Shown: positions 27,200-34,799 of the stretch, in pieces
How positions within the stretch are numbered: position 1 is the first letter of the stretch
How the letters are laid out: every line of letters starts with the position of its first letter
From: Candidatus Pedobacter colombiensis
GTDB taxonomy: Bacteria; Bacteroidota; Bacteroidia; Sphingobacteriales; Sphingobacteriaceae
Length of the DNA stretch: 64,000 nucleotides
Direction: 5' to 3'
Assembly: GCA_029202485.1 (NCBI GenBank)
Contig: CP119313.1
Location: 3,224,001 to 3,288,000 of the forward strand
Notes under the pieces: model-generated
Databases searched by the model: none
Told to the model about the DNA's origin: nothing
What the model saw: only the letters and a program-made list of their open reading frames with translations
Translations under genes and position numbers: made by a program

Positions 27200-27871
27200 A
27201 TGATAGAAAAATACAGATTTGCGGTAATAAGCTTCTACGAAGAAAAAAAAACGGCGGGAGAGCTTTCAAAAAATTTAATGTACCCTACCTGCGCCAACAT
27301 CCGCAACGAATTCCAATTATTGTTCGAAGCGGGATGTGATAATTTGGATAATCGAATGCTAAAGGAATTTCTTGAAATTCCATACGAAAAAGAAATATCA
27401 GATTTAGCTGTCAAAAAATGTGACACTGATAAATTTAAACCGCTTAACAACTTTTTGAAAAAAGGCATTAAAACCCGTGAAAAAAACATTGAACTTCTTG
27501 CATGGTTAATCAACTTTCGTCCAAGACCTTTTTCAAACTATTGGCGTTTATCAAATAGTAAAACAGATCAACTTTCAGAATTGTCAATAACAGAAAGTGG
27601 AATTGTAGAGAAAAATAGAAGTGAACTATTATATACTGGTCAACATAGTTCACCTATGCAAAAAGAAACTGAAATTTGCGTAAAGGCAAGACTTGATCTA
27701 TATAACCAAGACTATTCGACCGTAAAAGACAATGATCAGGTAGCCCATTCTAGTTTTATATCAAACGATAGATTATTACAAAAATTAGTTACTTTGGAAT
27801 ACCCTTCAGGAATAAAACTGTCTGTAGATGCTTCTGATTTATCATTAATAGAGCAACTGTTAAAATTGTAG
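27200..27871 (+). CDS. Hypothetical protein of a mobile-island type
   Basis: The 223-residue product begins MIEKYRFAVISFYEEKKTAG and contains CDTDKFKPLNNFLKKG and ELLAWLINFRPRPF, which are conserved-looking helical motifs. The C-terminus (EYPSGIKLSVDASDLSLIEQLLKL, split here by eye into a strand and a helix) resembles the tail of small accessory ORFs of IS66-type elements. That resemblance is weak. No catalytic motif is seen. It is flanked by intergenic DNA lacking other genes. Confidence 0.55.
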   Translation: MIEKYRFAVISFYEEKKTAGELSKNLMYPTCANIRNEFQLLFEAGCDNLDNRMLKEFLEIPYEKEISDLAVKKCDTDKFKPLNNFLKKGIKTREKNIELLAWLINFRPRPFSNYWRLSNSKTDQLSELSITESGIVEKNRSELLYTGQHSSPMQKETEICVKARLDLYNQDYSTVKDNDQVAHSSFISNDRLLQKLVTLEYPSGIKLSVDASDLSLIEQLLKL

Positions 27872-28182
27872 GTTAATAAGAATTAGCAAAAGCCAATACC
27901 CGTTAGCCCATCTGCCAAATGCGGCTTGGTACCCCCCGCCGTATTAAGGTCGAAACAATTTAAGGATGATTTGATAAGAATCGGAAAAATAGCTGTTAGT
28001 AGGGGGCTTTTAGAGAGAATATTACTTAAACATACATTACAGGTCGTTTCATAATAGCAAAAAAACTTCTAATTGTCTTACTTATAAATAAGAGGCTTAC
28101 ACATTTGGCGAGTGCCAAAAATTTTAAGTAATATTTTTTTGTTGTTTTAATTCTTGGGAGCTTTACGGCCAATCCAAATGAT
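27872..28182. other. Intergenic region with a weak terminator-like hairpin
   Basis: No gene is visible. A short hairpin (TTTGGC at 28104-28109 and GCCAAA at 28114-28119) is followed after ten bases by an A/T stretch ending in seven T. It could terminate the upstream gene, though it is about 230 nt away. A GC-rich patch lies at 27925-27945. Confidence 0.4.
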
Positions 28183-28422
28183 ATGTATTTAAACAATGTA
28201 ACAATAAAAGAAAAAGTGAAATTAAACAGGCTTCAAGATGTTCTAATTGAAAAGCAAAAGAACTATCTAACCTTGGAGGCACAAGAACAGCAATACAAAA
28301 AGAATGAACATGATGATACTGAATTAATTGCAAAGATGCAGATAACTGTAAACGAAGTAGATGATGCAGGTAAAGCCCTAAATAATTACAAAGCACGTTT
28401 AAAAGCCGAATATCAGATATAA
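28183..28422 (+). CDS. Small coiled-coil hypothetical protein ending at the intron junction
   Basis: The 79-residue product is charged and helical (KLNRLQDVLIEKQKNYLTLE, QYKKNEHDD) with heptad-like hydrophobic spacing, and has no family match I know. Its stop codon (28420-28422) lies one base before the 3' boundary of the group II intron. Before intron insertion, the gene would have been followed directly by the hairpin now at 30363-30394. Coding status is plausible but unproven. Confidence 0.5.
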   Translation: MYLNNVTIKEKVKLNRLQDVLIEKQKNYLTLEAQEQQYKKNEHDDTELIAKMQITVNEVDDAGKALNNYKARLKAEYQI

Positions 28423-28423
28423 A

Positions 28424-30358
28424 ATCGAGTAGGAAGATAGGGATTATTTCCCTATCTGTCCTCTCACACCACCGTACGTGCCGTTCGGCATACGGCGGTT
28501 TGTTAGAATAACTTCGTTTGGTGTTCGGTTTTCCAATAGTAGTAGTTGACAAAACCAGTGTACTTCAGCTTTGCGAAATACTCAATACTCAGAATACACT
28601 GAAGAATTGGACTATGTGACAACCGACAGTAGGACTTTCTACTGTTAGACCACTCAAATGCTTTCTGCTTTCCAGCCCCTAGTTTAATCAGGTTTCGGAT
28701 TCGACATCCTGCATTTTTCCACTGTTTCCAGATGATCATCCGCAGTCTGACCCTTGTCATTTCGTCCAATCTTGTCATCACATGCTTAGCCCCAGCGATG
28801 GAGAAATAGTTGACCCAGCCCCTTATGACCATATCCAGTTTTCTGATCCGTTCGGTAATAGTAATTGGATCGTTGCGTCTGGTATATCCAATAAGTTTCT
28901 GTTTCATACTTTTCACCGACTTGGTTGCAATCCTCATTTTCCAATCCTTTCCCGTCTTGTAGAAGGAGAAGCCCAGCAGTGTACTGCGTGATGGCCTGCT
29001 CACTTTACTCTTATCACGGTTCACTTTCAGCCTTAACCCTGCTTCCAGATAGCTGGTGATGTTATCCATCACCCTGTCTGCCGATTTTCTGCTACGAACA
29101 TAGATACTGCAATCATCAGCGTACCGTACGAACCTGTGACCCCGTTCTTCGAGCTTGACATCCAGTTCATGAAGAACAATGTTGGATAAAAGCGGACTGA
29201 GTGGACTGCCCTGTGGCGTACCCTCTCTTCTGGGGGTAACCAGTCCATTCTCCATAATACCACTGCTCAGATATAATCGGATAAGCTTTAGGGTGCGCCT
29301 ATCACTTACCCTCATCGATAGCAGGTTCATGAGTTTGTCGTGGTTTACCCGATCAAAGAATTTGTCCAGATCAAGCTCAACTATCCACGTATAGCCTCCA
29401 TTGAGGTGTTCCTGCGCCCTGAGCACTGCCTGATGGGCATTGCGATTTGGTCGGAACCCGTAACTGTTCGATGAAAAGCCGCCCTCGTATTTTGGACTCA
29501 GCCATTGGGAAATAGACTGTTGGATCAACCTGTCGATCACCGTTGGGATGCCAAGCATCCTCACACCGCCCCCAGTCTTGGGTATCTCTACCTTTCTGAC
29601 CAAACTCGGACGGTACACGCCATTCAGAATATCAGACCGTAATGCCTGCCAGTTGGAATTCAGGTAGTCCCGAAGTTCATCGGTCTGCATACCATCAATA
29701 CCACCAGCGCCCTTGTTGGCAGTGACCTGCCCAAAGGCTCTTTGTACATTTCGGATGTCTAATATTTCTTCAAGCATACTACTAAAAAAAAAAAAACTCC
29801 TCCCCAGGCATTGTGCACATTGGTTGCACGGCTCGGCTCAACTCCTCTTACCATCTGCTCTCGGATTCCGTCCTACCCTCATGTAAGCAGTTCTCTAAAG
29901 TGGTTCCGTTGTGAACGCTCTGCCGTAAACTTCCTGTTTCCTTTGCCATCCCAACATTCATCCCTTCCTGTAAAAAAAAACAGTACTATGGAATCTGCTG
30001 ACTTCTCCCTGTACCAGATGGACATTACGATACTGTCCACTGTTTCTTCTACAGCAATCGCGCTTGCACTCGATAGATTATAGGGAGATCTCCTGGGGTA
30101 AGGCAATCCGCTTTCTATGGATGTGGCCCCTGTATCTACGTAGTGATATTCTGTGCAGTATAGGGCTTTTGTTTGTCTTGCAACATCACCCATATCACCT
30201 CGCCTTATATACAGTTCCTGTTCGTAGGCCCCCATATTTGCCGCCAGCTTCCTTCGGATTCGCAGTCACCCACGACACCCTTGCTATTGGCTAACACTTC
30301 CTACTGCAAAGTGTGTTCGGGACTTGCACCCTATAGCTGATTGCCATCCCCAGCACAC
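28424..30358 (-). mobile_element. Group II intron (class C-like) with an encoded reverse transcriptase
   Basis: On the minus strand the element begins at 30358 with GTGTGC, a group II 5' end, followed by the TAGGGTGCAAGTCCC segment. It ends at 28424 with ...CCTACTCGAT, the AY 3' end. Domain V is readable at about 28455-28500 (stem GCCGTATGCC/ACGGCACGTACGG, then TGTGAGAGG). Domain VI forms the AGATAGGG/CCCTATCT stem at 28435-28460. The intron sits 4 nt 3' of a terminator hairpin, which is the insertion habit of class C introns. Total length is 1,935 nt, and both ends and the ORF look intact. Confidence 0.85.
28503..29777 (-). CDS. ltrA: Group II intron reverse transcriptase/maturase
   Basis: The protein opens with a class C-type start (MLEEILDIRNVQRAF, ANKGAGGIDGM). 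It has the RT blocks IPTVIDRLIQQSI, the LDLDKFFD metal motif, RREGTPQGSPLSPLLSN and the catalytic YADD at residues 219-222. A maturase/thumb region follows with GIIM-type helices (WVNYFSIAG) and the WKQWK...IRNLIKLG...EWSNSRK.Y segment typical of class C introns. There is no HNH endonuclease domain, as usual for this class. It should assist splicing and target-primed reverse transcription. The 424-residue ORF has no visible defect. A purine-rich GGGGAGGAG lies about 20 nt before the start, separated by 13 T. Confidence 0.95.
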   Translation of the reverse strand: MLEEILDIRNVQRAFGQVTANKGAGGIDGMQTDELRDYLNSNWQALRSDILNGVYRPSLVRKVEIPKTGGGVRMLGIPTVIDRLIQQSISQWLSPKYEGGFSSNSYGFRPNRNAHQAVLRAQEHLNGGYTWIVELDLDKFFDRVNHDKLMNLLSMRVSDRRTLKLIRLYLSSGIMENGLVTPRREGTPQGSPLSPLLSNIVLHELDVKLEERGHRFVRYADDCSIYVRSRKSADRVMDNITSYLEAGLRLKVNRDKSKVSRPSRSTLLGFSFYKTGKDWKMRIATKSVKSMKQKLIGYTRRNDPITITERIRKLDMVIRGWVNYFSIAGAKHVMTRLDEMTRVRLRMIIWKQWKNAGCRIRNLIKLGAGKQKAFEWSNSRKSYCRLSHSPILQCILSIEYFAKLKYTGFVNYYYWKTEHQTKLF

Positions 30359-30362
30359 AAGA

Positions 30363-30394
30363 AACGGGGATAAATCCTAAGATTTACCCCCGTT
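30363..30394 (-). terminator. Terminator hairpin used as the intron target
   Basis: Arms AACGGGGATAAATC (30363-30376) and GATTTACCCCCGTT (30381-30394) pair with one mismatch around a CTAA loop. On the minus strand the T-tract that follows is split by the intron: TCTT remains before the 5' splice site, and TTTATAT continues after 28424. Joining the exons restores hairpin plus TTTCTTTTTATAT. Confidence 0.75.
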
Positions 30395-30466
30395 AAATTA
30401 ACGCTCTCGTCACTAAATATAGTGATGTATATTACATTCATACAAAAAATCAATCAATTTGATTGA

Positions 30467-30574
30467 AACCTATTTAGTACCCATGAGCGGGAATACTTTG
30501 AACACTTAGATCACTTCTTAGGCCTTATTGAACCTATAATTGATGATTTATCAACAAAAGGTTTTATTAAATAA
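30467..30574 (+). pseudogene. Degraded coding remnant, copy 2
   Basis: An ATG-less open stretch of about 35 codons reads NLFSTHEREYFEHLDHFLG then LIEPIIDDLSTKGFIK and stops at 30574. It matches the remnant at 26582-26650. With its counterpart it brackets the segment that holds the small orphan genes and the intron. The rest of 30395-30727 shows nothing else recognisable. Confidence 0.5.
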
Positions 30575-30727
30575 ATATTTTCTTCTATTAATTCTTAGCG
30601 TTGACTCCTCAAAAATGGCCTTAACCGGAATACCTTAGAACCAAAAATTTGGAAAAACCAATATCAAAATCTTGTTTCATCATTTTTAACTAAACGCCCA
30701 CAAAACGCTCGGGTTCAACCCAAATAA

Positions 30728-32530
30728 TTATTGAACCTCGACTTTAAAAGTATAGTTTTTAATTTTTACGGAATTTAGATTTATGTTTCTAATCGAGTTA
30801 ACTAACCCTGTATATTGAAATATCAAATTATCAACTGGAGCGGCCTCTGTTTCATTCTTCCAGTCAGATGCCCAATAAAAACGTTTTGAAATCCCTAGTC
30901 CAGCACTTTGATTGTTAGGATCAAACGCTCCTATCGGGTCGTTATTAAAAGGTAAATCAAAATTAATTGGGGCTGTAAAAGATCCAGAGTAACTTGCAGA
31001 ACTACCTACCTTCGACCCATCTCGATTTATAACCAGTGTTGCTCTTTGGCTGATATGAGTAGCTGTTAAAATCTGAATGAGAGGCACATATTCTCCCCAA
31101 TTTGGAGGATTAACAACAGGATAAATCATCTCAAAAGCTAAAACAAACCTAATCTTTTTGGTACTAGCGGGTGATATATCAAAAATATTTGGCTCAATAT
31201 CAGTCACATCAGTTTTTGTATCTGGAATTTTGTAAGAAGTTTTAACGAAGTATGCCTCAGCATTAATAATATTTGGATTTACCATTGTTAAACCCTCATA
31301 CGGCCCTCTACTATATTTACTAAAAGCAATTGAAAGATTCTCTTCTATTTCGTTAATTTTCTTGGTTGGATTAAAAAAATCATCATATCTATTTTCGTCA
31401 GTAGGTAATGTACAACATGAAGACTTATTTAAATCACATAATTTATCTAAACAATTTTGATGAGCTTGAGTAAGTTTTAAAAGATACCTTTCTAAATTTG
31501 TCTTTGCACTATCTAAATAATCATTATCACCAATAAATTTATATTCTGAATAATACGGCAAAAGCTTTATTTCATTAATTAATTCAATATCGGTTTGTAC
31601 CCTTCTATAAAAATCAGTTATAACCTTTAGCTTTTGAAATCTGACATTCATGTAACTATTTGGAGACACAACCGGTATTCCAAAATTTGAAAAGGGTGAA
31701 TAAAAAAATTCCGTAATACTTGCATTATCTATATTAAATTTCAGAAGATGTGCAGCTAGGATGGATTGAATTGATGCTATAGTAGTGTTAAAATCGGTAA
31801 TACCTTTAAGGGAGTTCAGAATTTCAGCATCCTTTTCGTAATTGTAGCTGCCCAATTTATAACTTTCATATTCTAATTTTCGATCTCGATTTGCTTGTGA
31901 CATAACTTCATTAAATGTTGCAGACATGCTTGCATCAAAAGCTCCAATTGAGATCCCACCAGACAAACTTGCGGTTAGATTCTTCTTCAATTCTTCATTT
32001 ACATCTGATATTTTGCATAAAATAATGATTGTTTGACCTAATTTTTGACCTGAAATATAGTAATCTCCAAATCTATTTCTGAACTCTTTAGGGTTTCTGG
32101 TTAAACTTCTGGCTTCTGGAGTTAGCACTTCTTTAGTTAAATATTCCGTTCCAAATGATGCATTTGCAATGATGGCAATTGCGAGCTGCTTCTTGTTATA
32201 TAAATAGCTTTTTTCTAAATTTAATGCCCCACTTGCTGAAAATGCAAGGTAAGAAGCGTCAACCTCAGAACTAAAGTTTTGAATCTCGTTCAAATCAGAT
32301 TCATTAGTTATTGCCCTAATACTAATATTACTACTTTCACGGCTCTGACGGTCTAGAACTGAACTCTCCAAAAAGTCTCTTTTAGGTTCGGAAAAATTCA
32401 ACAGGTTAAAACCCCTTCCAATTTTAAATGTAGCAGAAGGATGGTACTTGAAGGATGGCGGTTGTCCATTAGCAATGACAACCTGAAAAATTAAGCAAAT
32501 AACTAAGTAAAATTTATTCATAATTAGCAT
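30728..32530 (-). CDS. Secreted protein, possibly MACPF/pore-forming-like
   Basis: The Met at position 4 (32521) gives a clean signal peptide (MNKFYLVICLIFQVVIANG). Residues about 160-185 (FRNRFGDYYISGQKLGQTII) resemble the MACPF signature F...(F/Y)GTHY..G...G. The following Gly/Ser/Ala-rich stretch (LTASLSGGISIGAFDASMSA) recalls the membrane-inserting region of MACPF proteins. A Cys-rich patch (CLDKLCDLNKSSCC) lies near 370 and a beta-rich tail ends the protein. The 600-residue length suits a MACPF core plus an accessory domain. The similarity is by eye only, so the call is tentative. It stands alone in the accessory region. Confidence 0.45.
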   Translation of the reverse strand: MLIMNKFYLVICLIFQVVIANGQPPSFKYHPSATFKIGRGFNLLNFSEPKRDFLESSVLDRQSRESSNISIRAITNESDLNEIQNFSSEVDASYLAFSASGALNLEKSYLYNKKQLAIAIIANASFGTEYLTKEVLTPEARSLTRNPKEFRNRFGDYYISGQKLGQTIIILCKISDVNEELKKNLTASLSGGISIGAFDASMSATFNEVMSQANRDRKLEYESYKLGSYNYEKDAEILNSLKGITDFNTTIASIQSILAAHLLKFNIDNASITEFFYSPFSNFGIPVVSPNSYMNVRFQKLKVITDFYRRVQTDIELINEIKLLPYYSEYKFIGDNDYLDSAKTNLERYLLKLTQAHQNCLDKLCDLNKSSCCTLPTDENRYDDFFNPTKKINEIEENLSIAFSKYSRGPYEGLTMVNPNIINAEAYFVKTSYKIPDTKTDVTDIEPNIFDISPASTKKIRFVLAFEMIYPVVNPPNWGEYVPLIQILTATHISQRATLVINRDGSKVGSSASYSGSFTAPINFDLPFNNDPIGAFDPNNQSAGLGISKRFYWASDWKNETEAAPVDNLIFQYTGLVNSIRNINLNSVKIKNYTFKVEVQ

Positions 32531-33304
32531 TTTTTGTAAAAAATTTCAACTAACTTTTTTAAACCCAATGTTAATAAATACCGCTTCTTAACGATTGTAC
32601 GTATAAATATTTTAAAGAAAAATCACTTGTTTATGTGTTTTTGTTCCTTCAGTTTTGAGAATACTAAAATTTGCCCTATCCTTTATCTAATTTAAGAATA
32701 ATCTGATAAACATTCATTAATAAAATTAAGACCCCTTTAATATCTGAATGAGTATGGTTTAAATCCTAAGTAGGGATTGTGAAAATGTTAGTCGGACATT
32801 GATTACATCAATAAAAATGGTAGGATTTAAATCAAAGTTGACGAAATAGGTTAAAGAAAACGGAGAACTAATGGCTATTTTTGTTAAATGAGCATTAATG
32901 AAAATCCGACTGAACTGTTAAAACTTTTTTTTTATAAAGCACTTCTAATGAAACAGCACAAATAGATAGTGGGGTATTCATTTCAAACGTAGAGGGGTTC
33001 CTTGAAAAATCCTTTGCAATACTTCGTAGTGGTAATGAAAGAGTCTCGGAACCAGTACGGTGGAGACTTCAAAAGCTGCTTGATATTACTAATTTAGCCA
33101 ATAAGGTGAAGGAATAATTTACATTTCAGGCAGTTCATCATGCATTCAAATGAATTGAACTGCATATACTTCTAGGGTTCTTGATTACCATTCAAATATG
33201 GTCCTTTCTTTTGTGAATTAGTTATTTGAAATAGCTTGAATGAAGTGAATAACTATTAGATAGATCCTAAAATCTACATTTAGCAATTATCTAAACAATC
33301 TCTC
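32531..33304. other. 774-nt interval with a coding remnant
   Basis: No complete gene is seen. A start-less open frame on the plus strand (32938-33117, about 59 codons, beginning STSNETAQIDSGVF and ending LLDITNLANKVKE) looks like the tail of a lost gene. The remainder is AT-rich and presumably contains the promoters of the flanking genes. Confidence 0.5.
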
Positions 33305-33589
33305 ATGAAAGTTAAGTATACTTATATTGTAAATATTAATCTCATTTTGTCCGAAGAAGAATTTGAATTTATCAAAATGGCTTTAAACACTAAGCACAGG
33401 TTAACAAGAAAAATGGAAGGACAAGGCCGTTTCTCTGACAAGCTGCATCGTAGAACCCCAAAAAGTGAGACTGTTCCTGTCACCAGAGTAACCACTGGAC
33501 AGATACAGCGTCAATTGTTACCAGCCTTAAAGCTATTTTTAAATGAAAAAACCGACTTTTTTAAAAAAAACCTATGCGCTTGCAAATAG
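33305..33589 (+). CDS. Hypothetical protein, apparently frameshifted in a T6A8 tract
   Basis: The annotated frame gives 94 residues (MKVKYTYIVNINLILSEEEF...). It passes T6 at 33557-33562 and A8 at 33563-33570, then reads NLCACK and stops. In the +1 frame after the A-run, coding-looking sequence continues (TYALANSLYTELEKVLIESR...NFELIDI) to a stop at 33675-33677. One A fewer would therefore give a product of about 124 residues. The family is unknown. The next gene is an HTH regulator 59 nt beyond the extended stop, so the pair may act together. Confidence 0.55.
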   Translation: MKVKYTYIVNINLILSEEEFEFIKMALNTKHRLTRKMEGQGRFSDKLHRRTPKSETVPVTRVTTGQIQRQLLPALKLFLNEKTDFFKKNLCACK

Positions 33590-33697
33590 TCTTTATACTG
33601 AATTGGAAAAAGTGCTTATAGAATCAAGACAGGAAATAAGAGTCTTTAATGATAATTTTGAATTGATTGACATCTAGTTTATTTACCTATCGTTTTC

Positions 33698-33705
33698 TAA
33701 TTTTG
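33698..33705 (+). promoter_or_regulatory. Bacteroidota-type -7 element before the HTH regulator
   Basis: TAATTTTG matches TANNTTTG exactly and lies 32 nt before the ATG at 33737. A TTTA is found 16-20 nt upstream as a possible weak -33 box. Confidence 0.5.
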
Positions 33706-33736
33706 AATAATTTGTCAGAAATAATAACTCACGAAT

Positions 33737-34195
33737 ATGGAGATAACCGAAGATAACAAAGAAATACTAAACGCAGAGGTTTTAAAAAATGGAGATCTCG
33801 TTGCTCATTCAGATATTTCTGAGAGAGTTAAATTAATTGGAGAATTTGTAAAAGAGATTGCCGAAAGCAAGAACCTTAAACCATCTAGCCTTGGTAGGCT
33901 GATTAATTCCACTAAACAGAATGTATCGGATATTTATAAACGTAAGACAATTGACACTGAGCTGTTATTGACTTTGAGCATAGCACTGGATTATAACCTT
34001 TTCTCCTTTTATGATGATAAAGAGCCGATTGCCAGCTTTCGCAAAGCTGAAACATTGGAATTGGAAGCAAAGGTTGATAAGCTTAGTGTTGAGCTAAAAC
34101 ACACGACTGAGAAGCTGAATTTACAGGAAGATACGATCAGATTGTTGAAAGAGAAAGAAGAGTATTTAAAAAACAAACCCCGATACCTTTATTAA
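33737..34195 (+). CDS. XRE-like HTH regulator with a C-terminal coiled coil
   Basis: Residues about 40-90 (NLKPSSLGRLINSTKQNVSD, then TIDTELLLTLSIALDYNLF) fit a Cro/C1-type helix-turn-helix as seen in small Bacteroidota regulators. The C-terminal 50 residues (LELEAKVDKLSVELKHTTEK and following) form a heptad coiled coil that would allow dimerisation. Length is 152. It has its own consensus -7 element. Targets are unknown; the frameshifted gene upstream is the nearest candidate. Confidence 0.75.
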   Translation: MEITEDNKEILNAEVLKNGDLVAHSDISERVKLIGEFVKEIAESKNLKPSSLGRLINSTKQNVSDIYKRKTIDTELLLTLSIALDYNLFSFYDDKEPIASFRKAETLELEAKVDKLSVELKHTTEKLNLQEDTIRLLKEKEEYLKNKPRYLY

Positions 34196-34298
34196 CTTAC
34201 CTACTAATATAAGGTGCATCCCTAAATATTTCAGGCTATTCGGAATGATCTAATTGTAATAATTTTGTACGATTTCCCATAGTTTATTTTGGAATCCA

Positions 34299-34367
34299 AG
34301 AGGGTGTAAAATAAACTGTCAAATAGTTAATTATTAACTTAGAAACACAGTTTATTTTACACCCTCT
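34299..34367. repeat. Perfect 21-bp inverted repeat between convergent genes
   Basis: Arms at 34299-34319 and 34347-34367 are exact reverse complements (outer part AGAGGGTGTAAAATAAACTG) separated by 27 bp. It may act as a bidirectional terminator for the HTH gene and the DUF559 gene, since a T-rich run follows on the plus strand. The sequence also resembles the ends of IS256-type elements, so a minimal IS remnant or MITE is possible. No target duplication is visible. Confidence 0.65.
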
Positions 34368-34430
34368 TTTATACAGAACTAAATAATAAGTACTAAGATC
34401 AAATATGTACACAAATTAGCTGAGTCATGA

Positions 34431-34784
34431 TTAAACGAGCTCTTTTTTAACCGCTTCCAACACGCCTTCTACATTTTTAACTACATCGACATTCTCGAAC
34501 CTCAATACTTTAATTCCATATGTCTTCAAAAACTCTGTACGAATCCTATCATTCTCTTTTATCGACGGATCGTTATGAATTTCCCCATCTAGTTCTATTG
34601 CTAAACGCTTCGAAGCACAATAAAAATCAAGGATGTAATTACCTACACTATGCTGTCGTCTGAACTTAAACCCTGCCAATTTCCTGCATTTAAGTTCTCT
34701 CCAAAACAAAGCTTCCGCTATAGTCAATTTAGACCTCAGTCCTTTGCGAAATGCCGCTAAATACTTTTGATTGTGAATATCCAT
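34431..34784 (-). CDS. DUF559 (Vsr-like endonuclease fold) protein
   Basis: The 117-residue product shows the DUF559 core: LTIAEALFWRELK, the FKFRRQHSVGNYILDFYC strand pair with the Asp of the PD-(D/E)XK-like site, LAIELDGEIH with Glu and Asp, and IKVLRFENVDV. Such proteins are related to very-short-patch repair endonucleases, but their role is not defined. It follows comM by 15 nt on the same strand and is probably co-transcribed with it. Confidence 0.85.
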   Translation of the reverse strand: MDIHNQKYLAAFRKGLRSKLTIAEALFWRELKCRKLAGFKFRRQHSVGNYILDFYCASKRLAIELDGEIHNDPSIKENDRIRTEFLKTYGIKVLRFENVDVVKNVEGVLEAVKKELV

Positions 34785-34799
34785 TTTTTCAATTTAAGC

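Noticed and set aside
29784..29796. Run of 13 A/T before the intron RT start as a slippage signal
   Set aside because: It lies outside the coding sequence, and the start fits class C RT proteins without it.
29811..30294. Overlapping frames of 76-118 codons in the intron 5' part
   Set aside because: They lie in the structured RNA part of the group II intron and have biased composition.
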